From assembly GCA_003170135.1 (NCBI GenBank), contig PMZR01000137.1:1-47620 (forward strand): a DNA stretch of 47,620 bases, written 5' to 3'. This document shows, one piece after another, positions 16,747 to 25,154 of this stretch. Position numbers and translations under genes: made by a program. This DNA comes from Acidobacteriota bacterium (GTDB lineage: Bacteria > Acidobacteriota > Vicinamibacteria > Vicinamibacterales > Fen-181). The notes beneath the pieces were generated by a model. It worked only from the letters and a program-made list of their open reading frames with translations. It did no database searches and was not told the DNA's origin. The first letter of the stretch is position 1. Each line of letters starts with the position of its first letter.

Positions 16747-18126
16747 TCAGGCCAGCAATGCGTCCAGCTGTCGCCGCCAGGTGTCGGGCGTGGTGTGAAT
16801 CGCGCGGCCGATGAACGCGCGCCGCAGCGAGGCGAGATCCGGCAGCCGGCGGCTGGCGATCGCGTAGCGGCGGAACTTCGGCTGCATCTGCAGCGAATCG
16901 TCTGGCAGGTAGACGGGCTCGCGGCGAAAGTTGACGAGGGCCAGCCCGCGGGCAAGGCGCTCGGCCACCGCGTCGGGTGATACCGTCGCGTGGCTGCCTG
17001 CCGTCAGCGCCGATTCGCGGAAGAGGTATGTCGCGCGGCCCGCACGCGACGTCGCCTCCCAGGCGAGCACCGGTTCTTTCGCTGCCGGCGGTGCAATGCG
17101 GAAGAAGAACCAGTGCAGCACCGGTTGTTCTCCGGCCTCGCCCTGCTCTTCGACGTCCTCCCTCGCTGGTTCGCCACCCACCGCCGCCGGATCGCTGCTG
17201 TCGGGCGCACCATCAGCTGCCGGCTCAGTGCCGGGCGTGGACTGCGCGGCCGCGGCTTCGCCCGCGGCCGCCTCATCGGCGGCCTCGCCCGATTCGCCGG
17301 TATCTTCGGCGCGGATCATCTTGAAGCCGGCGAAGGTCCCCGCCTCGCCGGCGAGTTTCGCCAGGTGGTTGAAGTACGGCCGCAGCTTCGCGTCGACGAC
17401 GGTCGACACGATCGCCTGTGGCGTCTTCGGATCGATCGCCTTCAGCGTCGCCAGCGAGGCGGCGTGTCCTTCCTTCATCGCTGCGGCAAGGTTCGCGAAC
17501 CGATCCGGCGCGACGAACGGGAACAGGCCGTGCAGCACGTGTGCGCTGGCCTCGCCGACCGCCTGCATCGCCGCCTCCACCCGCTCCCGGAACTCGTCGG
17601 TGCGCTTCGCGAGCTTCGTGACCGTGATCTGCTCGTCGCGGGACTGCAGGACGGTGGCGTAGGTCGCGGCGTCGAACCGCACGCTGTCGACGTCGGCCAG
17701 ACGCCACTGCAGGCCGGTCGCGCTGGTCGGCAGGAACGCGACGTTGCTCTTGTAGAGCCGAATCTCCGACGGGCCGCAGAAACTCCGCGCCGCCGACTGG
17801 TATCCGGCCGTGCCGGTGAAGCGTGACACCTCCTCGAGATCGTCCAGCAGCAGGCACTGGACGAGCCGCGCCCGATACGCCTCCAGCAGGTCGTGCACGA
17901 GGTTGTCGAACGCTTTGCCGAACTCGTGCAGGCGCAGCTGCTGCCCGGTAAAGAACGTGAGGTCCAGCAGGTAGTCGCCCGGCGCAAAGACGTCGATGTC
18001 GCCGAGGTCGCAGGCGAGGGCGGGCCCGCCGCCCGAGACGATCTGCAGCGCGTCCTTGTCGAACGACAGGCCGCACGGGCCCGAACGCCCGCCGGAGATC
18101 TGGAACTGTCCCGAGAAAGAAGGCAT
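16747..18126 (-). CDS. Protein of unknown function with two PH-like segments
   Basis: 459 residues from the ATG ending at 18126 (MPSFSGQFQISGG). No signal peptide or membrane helix. Residues 1-100 (GLSFDKDALQIV, GDIDVFAPGDYLLDLTFF, LRLHEFGKAFDNLVHDLLEA) and about 120-185 (EIRLYKSNVAFLPT, GLQWRLADVDSVRFDAATY, EITVTKLAKRTDEFRERVEAAM) each read like a pleckstrin-homology or GRAM-type strand series ending in a helix. A helical middle, an acidic Ala/Glu/Gly linker (about 280-335) and a C-terminal domain with HWFFFRIA follow. The gene starts 46 nt after the zinc-ribbon gene and is probably co-transcribed. I do not know a function; the PH-like reading is by eye. Confidence 0.7.
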   Translation of the reverse strand: MPSFSGQFQISGGRSGPCGLSFDKDALQIVSGGGPALACDLGDIDVFAPGDYLLDLTFFTGQQLRLHEFGKAFDNLVHDLLEAYRARLVQCLLLDDLEEVSRFTGTAGYQSAARSFCGPSEIRLYKSNVAFLPTSATGLQWRLADVDSVRFDAATYATVLQSRDEQITVTKLAKRTDEFRERVEAAMQAVGEASAHVLHGLFPFVAPDRFANLAAAMKEGHAASLATLKAIDPKTPQAIVSTVVDAKLRPYFNHLAKLAGEAGTFAGFKMIRAEDTGESGEAADEAAAGEAAAAQSTPGTEPAADGAPDSSDPAAVGGEPAREDVEEQGEAGEQPVLHWFFFRIAPPAAKEPVLAWEATSRAGRATYLFRESALTAGSHATVSPDAVAERLARGLALVNFRREPVYLPDDSLQMQPKFRRYAIASRRLPDLASLRRAFIGRAIHTTPDTWRRQLDALLA

Positions 18127-18172
18127 TGCGGACAACTACATGTGAGGAGGCAGTAGACATCCGTCTACTGAT

Positions 18173-18802
18173 CTACATCTTGTTCCCGCACTCGGGGCAG
18201 AACTTCGCCTTGGCCTCGAGCTTCGTCCCGCACCTGGGGCACTCGTTGCGGGGCCGCAGCGGCTTGCCGCACTCCGGGCAGAACTTCGCCCCCTCGGTGC
18301 GCGCGCCGCACGCGGGACAGAGCGCCACCGCCTGGTTGGTCAGGTCGATGTCCTTGGTCAGGTCCTGCGCCGCCACCTTCTCGCGGATCTGCTCCACGGT
18401 CGACTGCGCCTGCGCCGCCGCCAGTTCCGTCTCGACGTCCGGCGCGCACTCGTAGCACAGGCTCCGCTGGTTGTTCCAGCAGCTGGCGACACACACCCAC
18501 TTGGCGCATTTCGGGCACAGGCGGAAGCTGGGCTTGGTCGCCTCGATCGCCTCGCGAAACGCCTTGTCGTGGGCCGGGCCGGCGATGGCGCGCTCGATCT
18601 CGTACGAGCCCGAGCTCGCGCGTCCGAGCACGCCGCCGAACAGATCGCTCGCCGCGCGCAAGGCGCTCGTCGCATAGCCGGCAACCGACGCCTGGAATTC
18701 CGACATGAACCCATTGCCGCAACGATCGCAGAAGAACTCGAACTGGTAGCCCTTGTCGGTGGAGTGATCCTGGTGGTTCCGGGTGAATTGAATCAGAGCC
18801 AT
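18173..18802 (-). CDS. Multi-zinc-ribbon protein
   Basis: 209 residues. The ATG ending at 18802 follows AGGAGA. Eight cysteine pairs or near pairs are visible: C25/C28, C96/C99, C104/C108, C116/C119, C162/C165, C175/C178, C188/C191 and C202/C205. The last four form two classic CPxCG...CPECG ribbons; C96-C119 may form a treble-clef-like unit. The first pair lies in an N-terminal domain (FEFFCDRCGNGFMSEFQASVAGY). The segment 120-155 is a probable amphipathic or coiled helix. Such proteins act as adaptors. Its partner is probably the PH-like gene immediately downstream. Confidence 0.8.
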   Translation of the reverse strand: MALIQFTRNHQDHSTDKGYQFEFFCDRCGNGFMSEFQASVAGYATSALRAASDLFGGVLGRASSGSYEIERAIAGPAHDKAFREAIEATKPSFRLCPKCAKWVCVASCWNNQRSLCYECAPDVETELAAAQAQSTVEQIREKVAAQDLTKDIDLTNQAVALCPACGARTEGAKFCPECGKPLRPRNECPRCGTKLEAKAKFCPECGNKM

Positions 18803-18865
18803 CGCGCTCTCCTGGGTACAAGGCAGGTCGGGCGGGTAAGGCAGGTGGGCCGGGGGGTATCTTCC

Positions 18866-18937
18866 CTACCTGCCCTACCTGCCCTACCTGCCCTACCTGC
18901 CCTACCTGCCCTACCTGCCCTACCTGCCCTACCTGCC
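18866..18937 (+). repeat. Eight perfect tandem copies of a 9-bp unit (CTACCTGCC)
   Basis: Eight uninterrupted identical copies fill 72 bp between the S9 peptidase stop (18943) and the zinc-ribbon gene start (18802). On the transcribed minus strand the unit is GGCAGGTAG. Two further GGCAGGT words on the plus strand at about 18823-18850 are inverted to the array and could pair with it as a hairpin (GGCAGGTGGG against CCTACCTGCC with one G-T pair). Confidence 0.9.
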
Positions 18938-18942
18938 CATCA

Positions 18943-21900
18943 CTACTTCTTGTCGGTCGTCACCGTCGGCTTGTTCGCGTAGATTGTCTTGATCCGATCC
19001 TTTTCCTTCTCGCGCTCCAGGTACGGGATCCCCTTCACCATCCACTGCGGCGCCGGCGCGTTCTTGAGGAAGTGATCGAAGAACTCCTGCATGCGCACGG
19101 TGTAATCCTTCATGTCCGCGCGGCGGCGCAACCCGTGCGGTTCGCCGTTGTAGGTGAACATGTAGGCTTCCTTGTTCAGCCGGCGCAGCGCCAGGTAGTA
19201 CTCGATTCCCTGGTACCAGGGCACCGCGTCATCCGCGTCGTTGTGCAGGAGGAGGATCGGCGTGTGGACCGTGCCTGCGTGGAAGACCGCCGAGTTCTCG
19301 ATGTAGAGCAGCGGGTCGTCGTAGAGCGGCACGCCGATGCGGCTCTGCGTCTTCTCGTACTGGAACTGCCGCGGCAGGCCCGTGCCCCAGCGGATGCCGC
19401 TGTAGGCGCTCGTCATGTTCGAGACCGGCGCGCCGGCCTCGACCGCGCGGAACCGGTCGGTCTGCGTGATCATGTACGCGATCTGGTACCCGCCCCAGCT
19501 GTGGCCCTGGATGCCGATCGCCTTCTCGTCCACGAACCCCTTGTCCACGATCGACTGAATGGCCGGCAGCACGCACTTGAGCGCGCTCTGCCCCGGGTGC
19601 CCGATGTTGTAGACGATGTCGGGCGTCAGGACCAGGTAGCCGTTGCTGACGTAGTAGGCGATGTTGATGGAGGTCCCGGGCGCCGGGTTCACGAAGTTGT
19701 TCACGTTGTTCGAGAGTATCTCGTAGATGTAGACCATCATCGGATACTTCTTCGACGGATCGAAGTTCTCGGGCTTGAACAACGTCGCGGTCAGCGGCAC
19801 GCCGTCGCTGTTCTTGAAGCGCACCAGTTCCCCGGTGCCCCAGTTGATCTGCGCCTTCTGCGGGTTCGCGTTGCTCACCTTCTTCATGTCGGTGAAGTTC
19901 GGCCCCGACACCTGCAGGTCCGGGAACTCGTTGAAGGTGGACGCGGTCAGCAGGTAGACCTCGGCGTCCTTCGCCTTGGTCGGCGCGCTGAAGCGCTTTG
20001 ACGCCATGATCAGTTTCTGCGGCAGCGCGCCGTCGATCTTGTCGCGGTAGAACCCGGTGTCGTGCGTCCACTCGCTCTCCGCGCTCAGCAGCAGCGGCTG
20101 CGCGGCATCGATGCCCCGCTCGGATTGATCCACGCGCAGGACACGGAAGACGCTCTTGTCTTTGCGGCCCACGCCGTCGGTCAGGTTCTTGGCGCCGGAG
20201 CCGTCCGCCGCCACCTGCCACACGTCGTAGCGGTCGTTCAGCAGGACGTACTTGTCGTCCTTGGTCCACCCGCCGTTGCCGTAGGCGCCGCCGCCGCCCG
20301 GCGTGTCGTTGCTTTCCTGCCAGAAGTTGACCCCGAGGTCCTTGGTCAGGTTGACGGTCCGGCCGTCCGGAACCGAGATGCTGTTCCAGTTCTTCCCGTC
20401 GAAATACAGCGCGAACTTCCCGTTGGGCGACCACGTGACGCCGCCCGACTGCTTCTTCACCAGCGGCTTGCGTGAGCCGTCGAGCGTGTTCACCAGGTAA
20501 TAGTCGGAGAAGGTCGAGTCGTAGCCGACCATGATGCGATACGGCCGGTCGTCGGCGCCGAGGCCCCAGCGGCCGTCGGTCGTCGTCGTCACGTCCTGCA
20601 TCGTCGGGTCCGCCAGCTGCACCAGCTTCTTTTCCGCGATGTGGAAGACGGCGCGGTAGGTGCGATTGCGTTCCTGGTCGGCGCGCACCTTCTGCATCGG
20701 CTGGACGAAATCATCCTTCCAGTGCCACAGGTCCGCGTTGATGGTTTCCTCGTCTGGCGTGGCCGGTGCGGCCGGTGCGGCCGGCGCCGCCTGCGCGCCC
20801 TCTTCGGCGCTGGCGTCGGGCTGATCCGAGGGAGGCGCGACGCCGAAGAACACCTTCGTGCCGTCCTGCGAGAACGTCAGGCCGGCGCGCTCGGCAATCA
20901 CCATCCCCTTGCTCGCGGTGGCCGCCTGGTCGGAATTCACCAGTTCGACCGCCGTGCCCTGGCCGTTCCAGTAGAAGATTTTCTGCTTCGGCTGGCGCGC
21001 GGCCGCATCGTCGCGGTCGGTGAGGAACACCAACTGCGTCTGCTTTTCGTCCCAGGTCAGGCGCGTGTACTTGCCCTTGCCGGTCAGAATCGACACGGGC
21101 GCGTCGGCGCTGCCGACCGCCTGCCGATACACGCCGTTGGTCTCCGGCTTGTGCGACGACACCGTGCAGGTGAGGAACTTGCCGTCCTTGCTGAACGAGA
21201 AGTCGAGCACGTCCGCGATCGTCTTCTCGGTCTTGTCGGTGAGGTTGCGAACCACCAGATCGACCCCGTACTCGGTCCGCGCAGGCGTCCGGCGTGCTGC
21301 GGTTCCGGAACCACCCTGCCGGCCCGCGCCGCCGCGTCCGCCCTGGCGTCCGGTGCCCGCGGCTGTCGCGGTCTGCCCGCCGCCTGCCGGCAAAGTCGCG
21401 GCCGCGCCCTCGGGACGGTTCGCCGAATCGGATGATGGGGAGGCTGACGCCTCGGCCTTCGGCTCGAGCAGGTACGCGACAAACGCGCCGCCCTGTTCGG
21501 GCACCTGGAAGCGGCGGACCCGTTCGATGCGCTCCACCTTGCCGGTGGTCAGGTCCATCACGCCCATCGCGTTCTGCGGCATGTCCGCCGGACGGGTGTT
21601 CGCCTTTCGCGCCGCTTCGGTCTCGGCCTTGGTCGGAAAGACCTGGAAGGCGAGGAACCGGCTGTCGTTGGTGAAGGCCAGCCCGCTGGCGCCGGTCGCG
21701 GCCGCGGCAGCCGCCCCGCCGCGACCACCGCCGCGGCCCTGGTCCTGGAGGCAGTTGGCCACCAGATCGTCCGGAATCGGCTGTCCGCCGTCATCGATCG
21801 GATCACAGTTGCCCGTCTCGTCGTCGGAGGTGACCGCGGGCGCCGCATCCGGACGATGTCCCCGCGGGTAGCGCCAGTCGGTGGTGGACGCGAGCGCGCG

Positions 21901-22140
21901 GGCGACGACCTCGCCATCGGCGTCCTGCGGGTTGAGCGCGTATGCCAGGAATTTGCCGTCGCGCGACAGCTGCTGCAGCTGGATGGCGCGCCAGTGATCG
22001 TAATCGGTGTGTGCCAGCGGCCGCTTCGGAGCCTGCTGCGCGACAACCGAGAGGGAGAGTAACCAAACCGCAGTCAGGCACACGAGCAGCGTTCGTGTCC
22101 AGAGCGTTCGTGAGGCGTGTGGCCGCACCAATCGCGTCAT
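18943..22140 (-). CDS. Secreted S9-family prolyl oligopeptidase
   Basis: 1065 residues from the ATG ending at 22140, which follows AGAGGAG by 8 nt and begins a signal peptide (MTRLVRPHASRTLW...LLSLSVVAQQ). The open frame extends 47 codons upstream without signal features. The N-terminal propeller region is long and has two Gly/Arg-rich inserts (near 145-160 and 255-305). The C-terminal alpha/beta-hydrolase carries the catalytic triad: S881 in GHSWGGYQ, D970 in HNDADDAV and H1002 in GEPHG. The enzyme should cleave peptides in the periplasm or outside the cell. It fits with the M14 peptidase in the same region. Confidence 0.92.
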   Translation of the reverse strand: MTRLVRPHASRTLWTRTLLVCLTAVWLLSLSVVAQQAPKRPLAHTDYDHWRAIQLQQLSRDGKFLAYALNPQDADGEVVARALASTTDWRYPRGHRPDAAPAVTSDDETGNCDPIDDGGQPIPDDLVANCLQDQGRGGGRGGAAAAAATGASGLAFTNDSRFLAFQVFPTKAETEAARKANTRPADMPQNAMGVMDLTTGKVERIERVRRFQVPEQGGAFVAYLLEPKAEASASPSSDSANRPEGAAATLPAGGGQTATAAGTGRQGGRGGAGRQGGSGTAARRTPARTEYGVDLVVRNLTDKTEKTIADVLDFSFSKDGKFLTCTVSSHKPETNGVYRQAVGSADAPVSILTGKGKYTRLTWDEKQTQLVFLTDRDDAAARQPKQKIFYWNGQGTAVELVNSDQAATASKGMVIAERAGLTFSQDGTKVFFGVAPPSDQPDASAEEGAQAAPAAPAAPATPDEETINADLWHWKDDFVQPMQKVRADQERNRTYRAVFHIAEKKLVQLADPTMQDVTTTTDGRWGLGADDRPYRIMVGYDSTFSDYYLVNTLDGSRKPLVKKQSGGVTWSPNGKFALYFDGKNWNSISVPDGRTVNLTKDLGVNFWQESNDTPGGGGAYGNGGWTKDDKYVLLNDRYDVWQVAADGSGAKNLTDGVGRKDKSVFRVLRVDQSERGIDAAQPLLLSAESEWTHDTGFYRDKIDGALPQKLIMASKRFSAPTKAKDAEVYLLTASTFNEFPDLQVSGPNFTDMKKVSNANPQKAQINWGTGELVRFKNSDGVPLTATLFKPENFDPSKKYPMMVYIYEILSNNVNNFVNPAPGTSINIAYYVSNGYLVLTPDIVYNIGHPGQSALKCVLPAIQSIVDKGFVDEKAIGIQGHSWGGYQIAYMITQTDRFRAVEAGAPVSNMTSAYSGIRWGTGLPRQFQYEKTQSRIGVPLYDDPLLYIENSAVFHAGTVHTPILLLHNDADDAVPWYQGIEYYLALRRLNKEAYMFTYNGEPHGLRRRADMKDYTVRMQEFFDHFLKNAPAPQWMVKGIPYLEREKEKDRIKTIYANKPTVTTDKK

Positions 22141-22387
22141 GATACCGACTCCTCTTTGGGGGTATTCTGGCCGAAACTTCCGCACGGTAATGGGCCGCCA
22201 TGATACGCCAGAGACCCGCCGGGCGCCAGTGGGCGGCATCGGGCCGCACAGGGCCGGCCCTGAATCGAACAAACCGATCAAATCGAAGGAAACGACCGAC
22301 CGCTAATCCAATAAAATGTGGCGTCTCGCAAAATGACGGCGTTGCGCGTCGCAGTGGACAGATGGCCCTTGATGGCGGAATCACACC

Positions 22388-25111
22388 ATGAAAAAGACCC
22401 TCATCGCAGGCCTCGGAATCGTCATCGTCCTTGCCATCGCGGGCGGGGCCTACCGCTTCGGATGGGTCGCCCGTCTTCACCTGCCGGGATCGCCGTCGGC
22501 GGTTCCTGGCGCAGCCGCTCCCGGAGCGCCTGGTGCCGGCGGCGCGTCCGCCGCTCAGGGAACCACGACCGGCAACGCTGCCACGCAGACGCCCGGCACG
22601 GTCGCCCAGGCGGCGCTGGCCGCTCCGACCTTCGACGGCAACGTCGCGTCGGCTGACTTCGGCGCCACCGTCGAAAAATCGCCGGACACGAACAGCCACA
22701 GCGATCACCATCAGGAGCTCATCGACGGCGATCGCGAAACGGTATGGGAAACGATCGGCAACGGGGATGAACCCAACGACGTCGTCCTGTCGTTCTTCGC
22801 GCGCGAGCCGATGGTGATCGACGGGATCGCGATCCGGTCCGGTGACGCGACCGATGAAAGGTTCCCCCGCGCGGTGGAGGTCCTCGTCTCGATGACGGGC
22901 GTGGACGGGCCCTTCACGAAGGTGGCGGCCGCGGATCTGCCGCTCTCCGACGAGGTGCCGGTCAAGTTCAACCCGGTCGAAGCGCGCTTCCTCGAGCTCC
23001 GATTCTCGAAAAACCATAGCGACGGCCTCGCCCTGCGCGTGGCCGACGTGAAGGTGCACGAAGGGCAGCGGCCAGGCTACGTGCCGCTCACCGCGCGGCA
23101 TCCGGACCTGGTGCAGGCCGGCGGTCCGGGCGCCACCCCCGCAGGACTGCAGGCCACGACCGCCGCCGTCGTGATGCCGACGTGCCAGCCACTGCCCCCG
23201 GACGATGCGGTTCAGAAACCGGCTCACCCCGAGAGCAATCGGGTGCTGGTCATCTCGAAGGGGCCAGGCAGCTACACCGCCTACGCGGCGTCGCCCGGCG
23301 CATTGGACCAGCGGGCAGCCGCCGCCCCGGAGTTCGCAATCCTCAAGCGCGTGCAGACGACGCTGGTCGCCCCCGACGCAGCGCGCCCGCCACTGCTCTC
23401 GCCCGCGTTGCGGTACGACACGGTCGTGCTCGGCCAGGTGTGCGAGACGGCCGTCATCCCCGCCAGCTTCAGGCAGGCGCTGATGGCGTGGGTCGCAGCC
23501 GGCCACAAGCTGATCATCCAGGATTCGGACGACTGCACCCCGGGCCCGGACTACAGCTTTCTGCCGTACCGGTTCAAGACAGACAATCCTGGGGCCCAGG
23601 GCGCAACGGGCAAGGACCTCCGCTTCATCGAACAGAACTGGATGGCGCACGGCCGCCCGGGCCGGCCGGGATTCATCGACGTTCCGGCATGGCTCGAAGG
23701 CAGCGGCGCCTACCAGAACGAGCTTGGCGACTCCAACACGGTCGTCGAGTGGGACCCGCACTGGTGCGGCCACATCGCGGTGCGCAACGTGCGCGAGATC
23801 TTCGGCTTCGTCATCGCCTATGCCCACTACGGCCGCGGGCTCATCATCTACGACGGTCTGGACAACGATCAAGGGGGATCGTTCGGCTACGACATGCTCC
23901 TCTCGCGCGAACTCGGGCTGGGATTCGATCCCGACAACCTGCCGTGCACGGCGCGCCTGGGCGATTTCATCATCACGACGGAAACCGCGTTGGCCGAACG
24001 GCCGATGGTGCCCGGCCGCACCTACACCTACCCGCTGACGCTGCTGTCGAACCAGGGCTACAAGGGCACGGTGGCGCTCTCGCTCGCCTCGTCGCCGTGC
24101 ATCGAGGGACTGCAGCACAAGACGGAGCCGGCCACCGTCGGCCTCACGGATCTCGCGCAGTCAACGCTCACCCTGTCGCTGCCGGCCGGCGCCCGGCAGA
24201 TGCCGGTGGCCGTCGAAGTGAAGGGCACGGATACGACAGGCAAGACGAGCTCGCTCTGCCTGCAGCTCGTGCCACCCAGGACGGGCGAGATCAGCGTCGT
24301 CAGCGCGATGCATCAGCAGAAGGTGCAGAAGAACCTCGAGATCATCCTCGACGCGTCGGGATCGATGAAGACGCTGCTCGGCAAGAAGACCAGGTGGCAG
24401 ACCGCGCTCGACACGCTCAACCAGGTGGTGGACCGGCTCCCCGACGACTTCAACGTGGGCCTGCGCATCTACGGCCATCGCGAGAGCTCGCGCTCCCAAA
24501 GGACGTGCACCGACAGCGAACTGGTGTCGCCCATCGAGAAGCTCGATCGCCAGGCGATCATGACCGCGGCGAACGCGGTGAAACCCAAGGGCGAGACGCC
24601 GCTCGTCTATTCGGTGCTGCAGTCGCCGGCGGACTTGAAGTCGGTGGGCGGCGGCACGGTGATCTTGATCACCGATGGCGAGGAGAGCTGCAAGGGCGAC
24701 GCGCTGAAGGCGGCGGCCGAGCTGAAGGCGTCGGGCCTCGACGTCACGCTGAACGTCGTCGGGTTCGCCTTGAACAATCCGCAGGTGCAGAAGCAACTGG
24801 GCGGGTTCGCGCAGGCGACCGGCGGGCAGTTCTACGCGGCCGAGAACGGACCGGCCCTGGCGCAGGCGCTCTTCCTGGCGGCGATCGACAAGTTCCCGTT
24901 CACGGTCTACGATGCCAGCGGCAAACAGGTGCTGGCGGGCGAAGCCGGTGACGCCGCCGAGGAACTGCCACCCGGCGACTACAAGGTCGTCGTGAAGGCG
25001 GGCAACCAGGAGGTGGTCGCGCCGCACGTCAAGGTCGTGCTCGGACAGCCGACGACGGTGCGCATCACGGTGAAGAATGGCGCGCTCGTGCTGGAACAGG
25101 AGCGCGGGTGA
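22388..25111 (+). CDS. Membrane-anchored discoidin-like plus VWA-domain protein
   Basis: 907 residues. The ATG at 22388 gives one N-terminal membrane helix (MKKTLIAGLGIVIVLAIAGG, then AYRFGW). Order of parts: Ala/Pro/Gly linker (35-75); a discoidin (F5/8C)-like sandwich (about 85-225; DGDRETVWETI, IDGIAIRSGD, RFLELRFSKN); a Rossmann-like domain (about 280-520; NRVLVISKGPGSYTAY, LIIQDSDDC, GRGLIIYDGLDN); a beta domain (530-640); a VWA domain (about 648-830) with intact MIDAS residues in DASGS (from 655), TPL and TDGEES; and a C-terminal sandwich. VWA with DxSxS binds divalent metal and protein ligands. TAAAAT at 22312-22317 is a possible -10. The next gene shares its anchor sequence. Confidence 0.85.
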   Translation: MKKTLIAGLGIVIVLAIAGGAYRFGWVARLHLPGSPSAVPGAAAPGAPGAGGASAAQGTTTGNAATQTPGTVAQAALAAPTFDGNVASADFGATVEKSPDTNSHSDHHQELIDGDRETVWETIGNGDEPNDVVLSFFAREPMVIDGIAIRSGDATDERFPRAVEVLVSMTGVDGPFTKVAAADLPLSDEVPVKFNPVEARFLELRFSKNHSDGLALRVADVKVHEGQRPGYVPLTARHPDLVQAGGPGATPAGLQATTAAVVMPTCQPLPPDDAVQKPAHPESNRVLVISKGPGSYTAYAASPGALDQRAAAAPEFAILKRVQTTLVAPDAARPPLLSPALRYDTVVLGQVCETAVIPASFRQALMAWVAAGHKLIIQDSDDCTPGPDYSFLPYRFKTDNPGAQGATGKDLRFIEQNWMAHGRPGRPGFIDVPAWLEGSGAYQNELGDSNTVVEWDPHWCGHIAVRNVREIFGFVIAYAHYGRGLIIYDGLDNDQGGSFGYDMLLSRELGLGFDPDNLPCTARLGDFIITTETALAERPMVPGRTYTYPLTLLSNQGYKGTVALSLASSPCIEGLQHKTEPATVGLTDLAQSTLTLSLPAGARQMPVAVEVKGTDTTGKTSSLCLQLVPPRTGEISVVSAMHQQKVQKNLEIILDASGSMKTLLGKKTRWQTALDTLNQVVDRLPDDFNVGLRIYGHRESSRSQRTCTDSELVSPIEKLDRQAIMTAANAVKPKGETPLVYSVLQSPADLKSVGGGTVILITDGEESCKGDALKAAAELKASGLDVTLNVVGFALNNPQVQKQLGGFAQATGGQFYAAENGPALAQALFLAAIDKFPFTVYDASGKQVLAGEAGDAAEELPPGDYKVVVKAGNQEVVAPHVKVVLGQPTTVRITVKNGALVLEQERG

Positions 25112-25154
25112 AGGCGCGGCCGGACATAGCGGGCCCGCGCTGGCGAGAGCAATC

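Noticed and set aside
18866..18937. CRISPR or coding repeat (Leu-Pro-Ala)n reading of the 9-bp array
   Set aside because: Units are contiguous with no spacers, and the frame giving LPA repeats has no start, ribosome site or domain.
21803..24118. 771-codon minus-strand frame across the S9 start and the VWA gene
   Set aside because: It crosses a divergent promoter region and overlaps two well-supported genes; composition is shadow-like.
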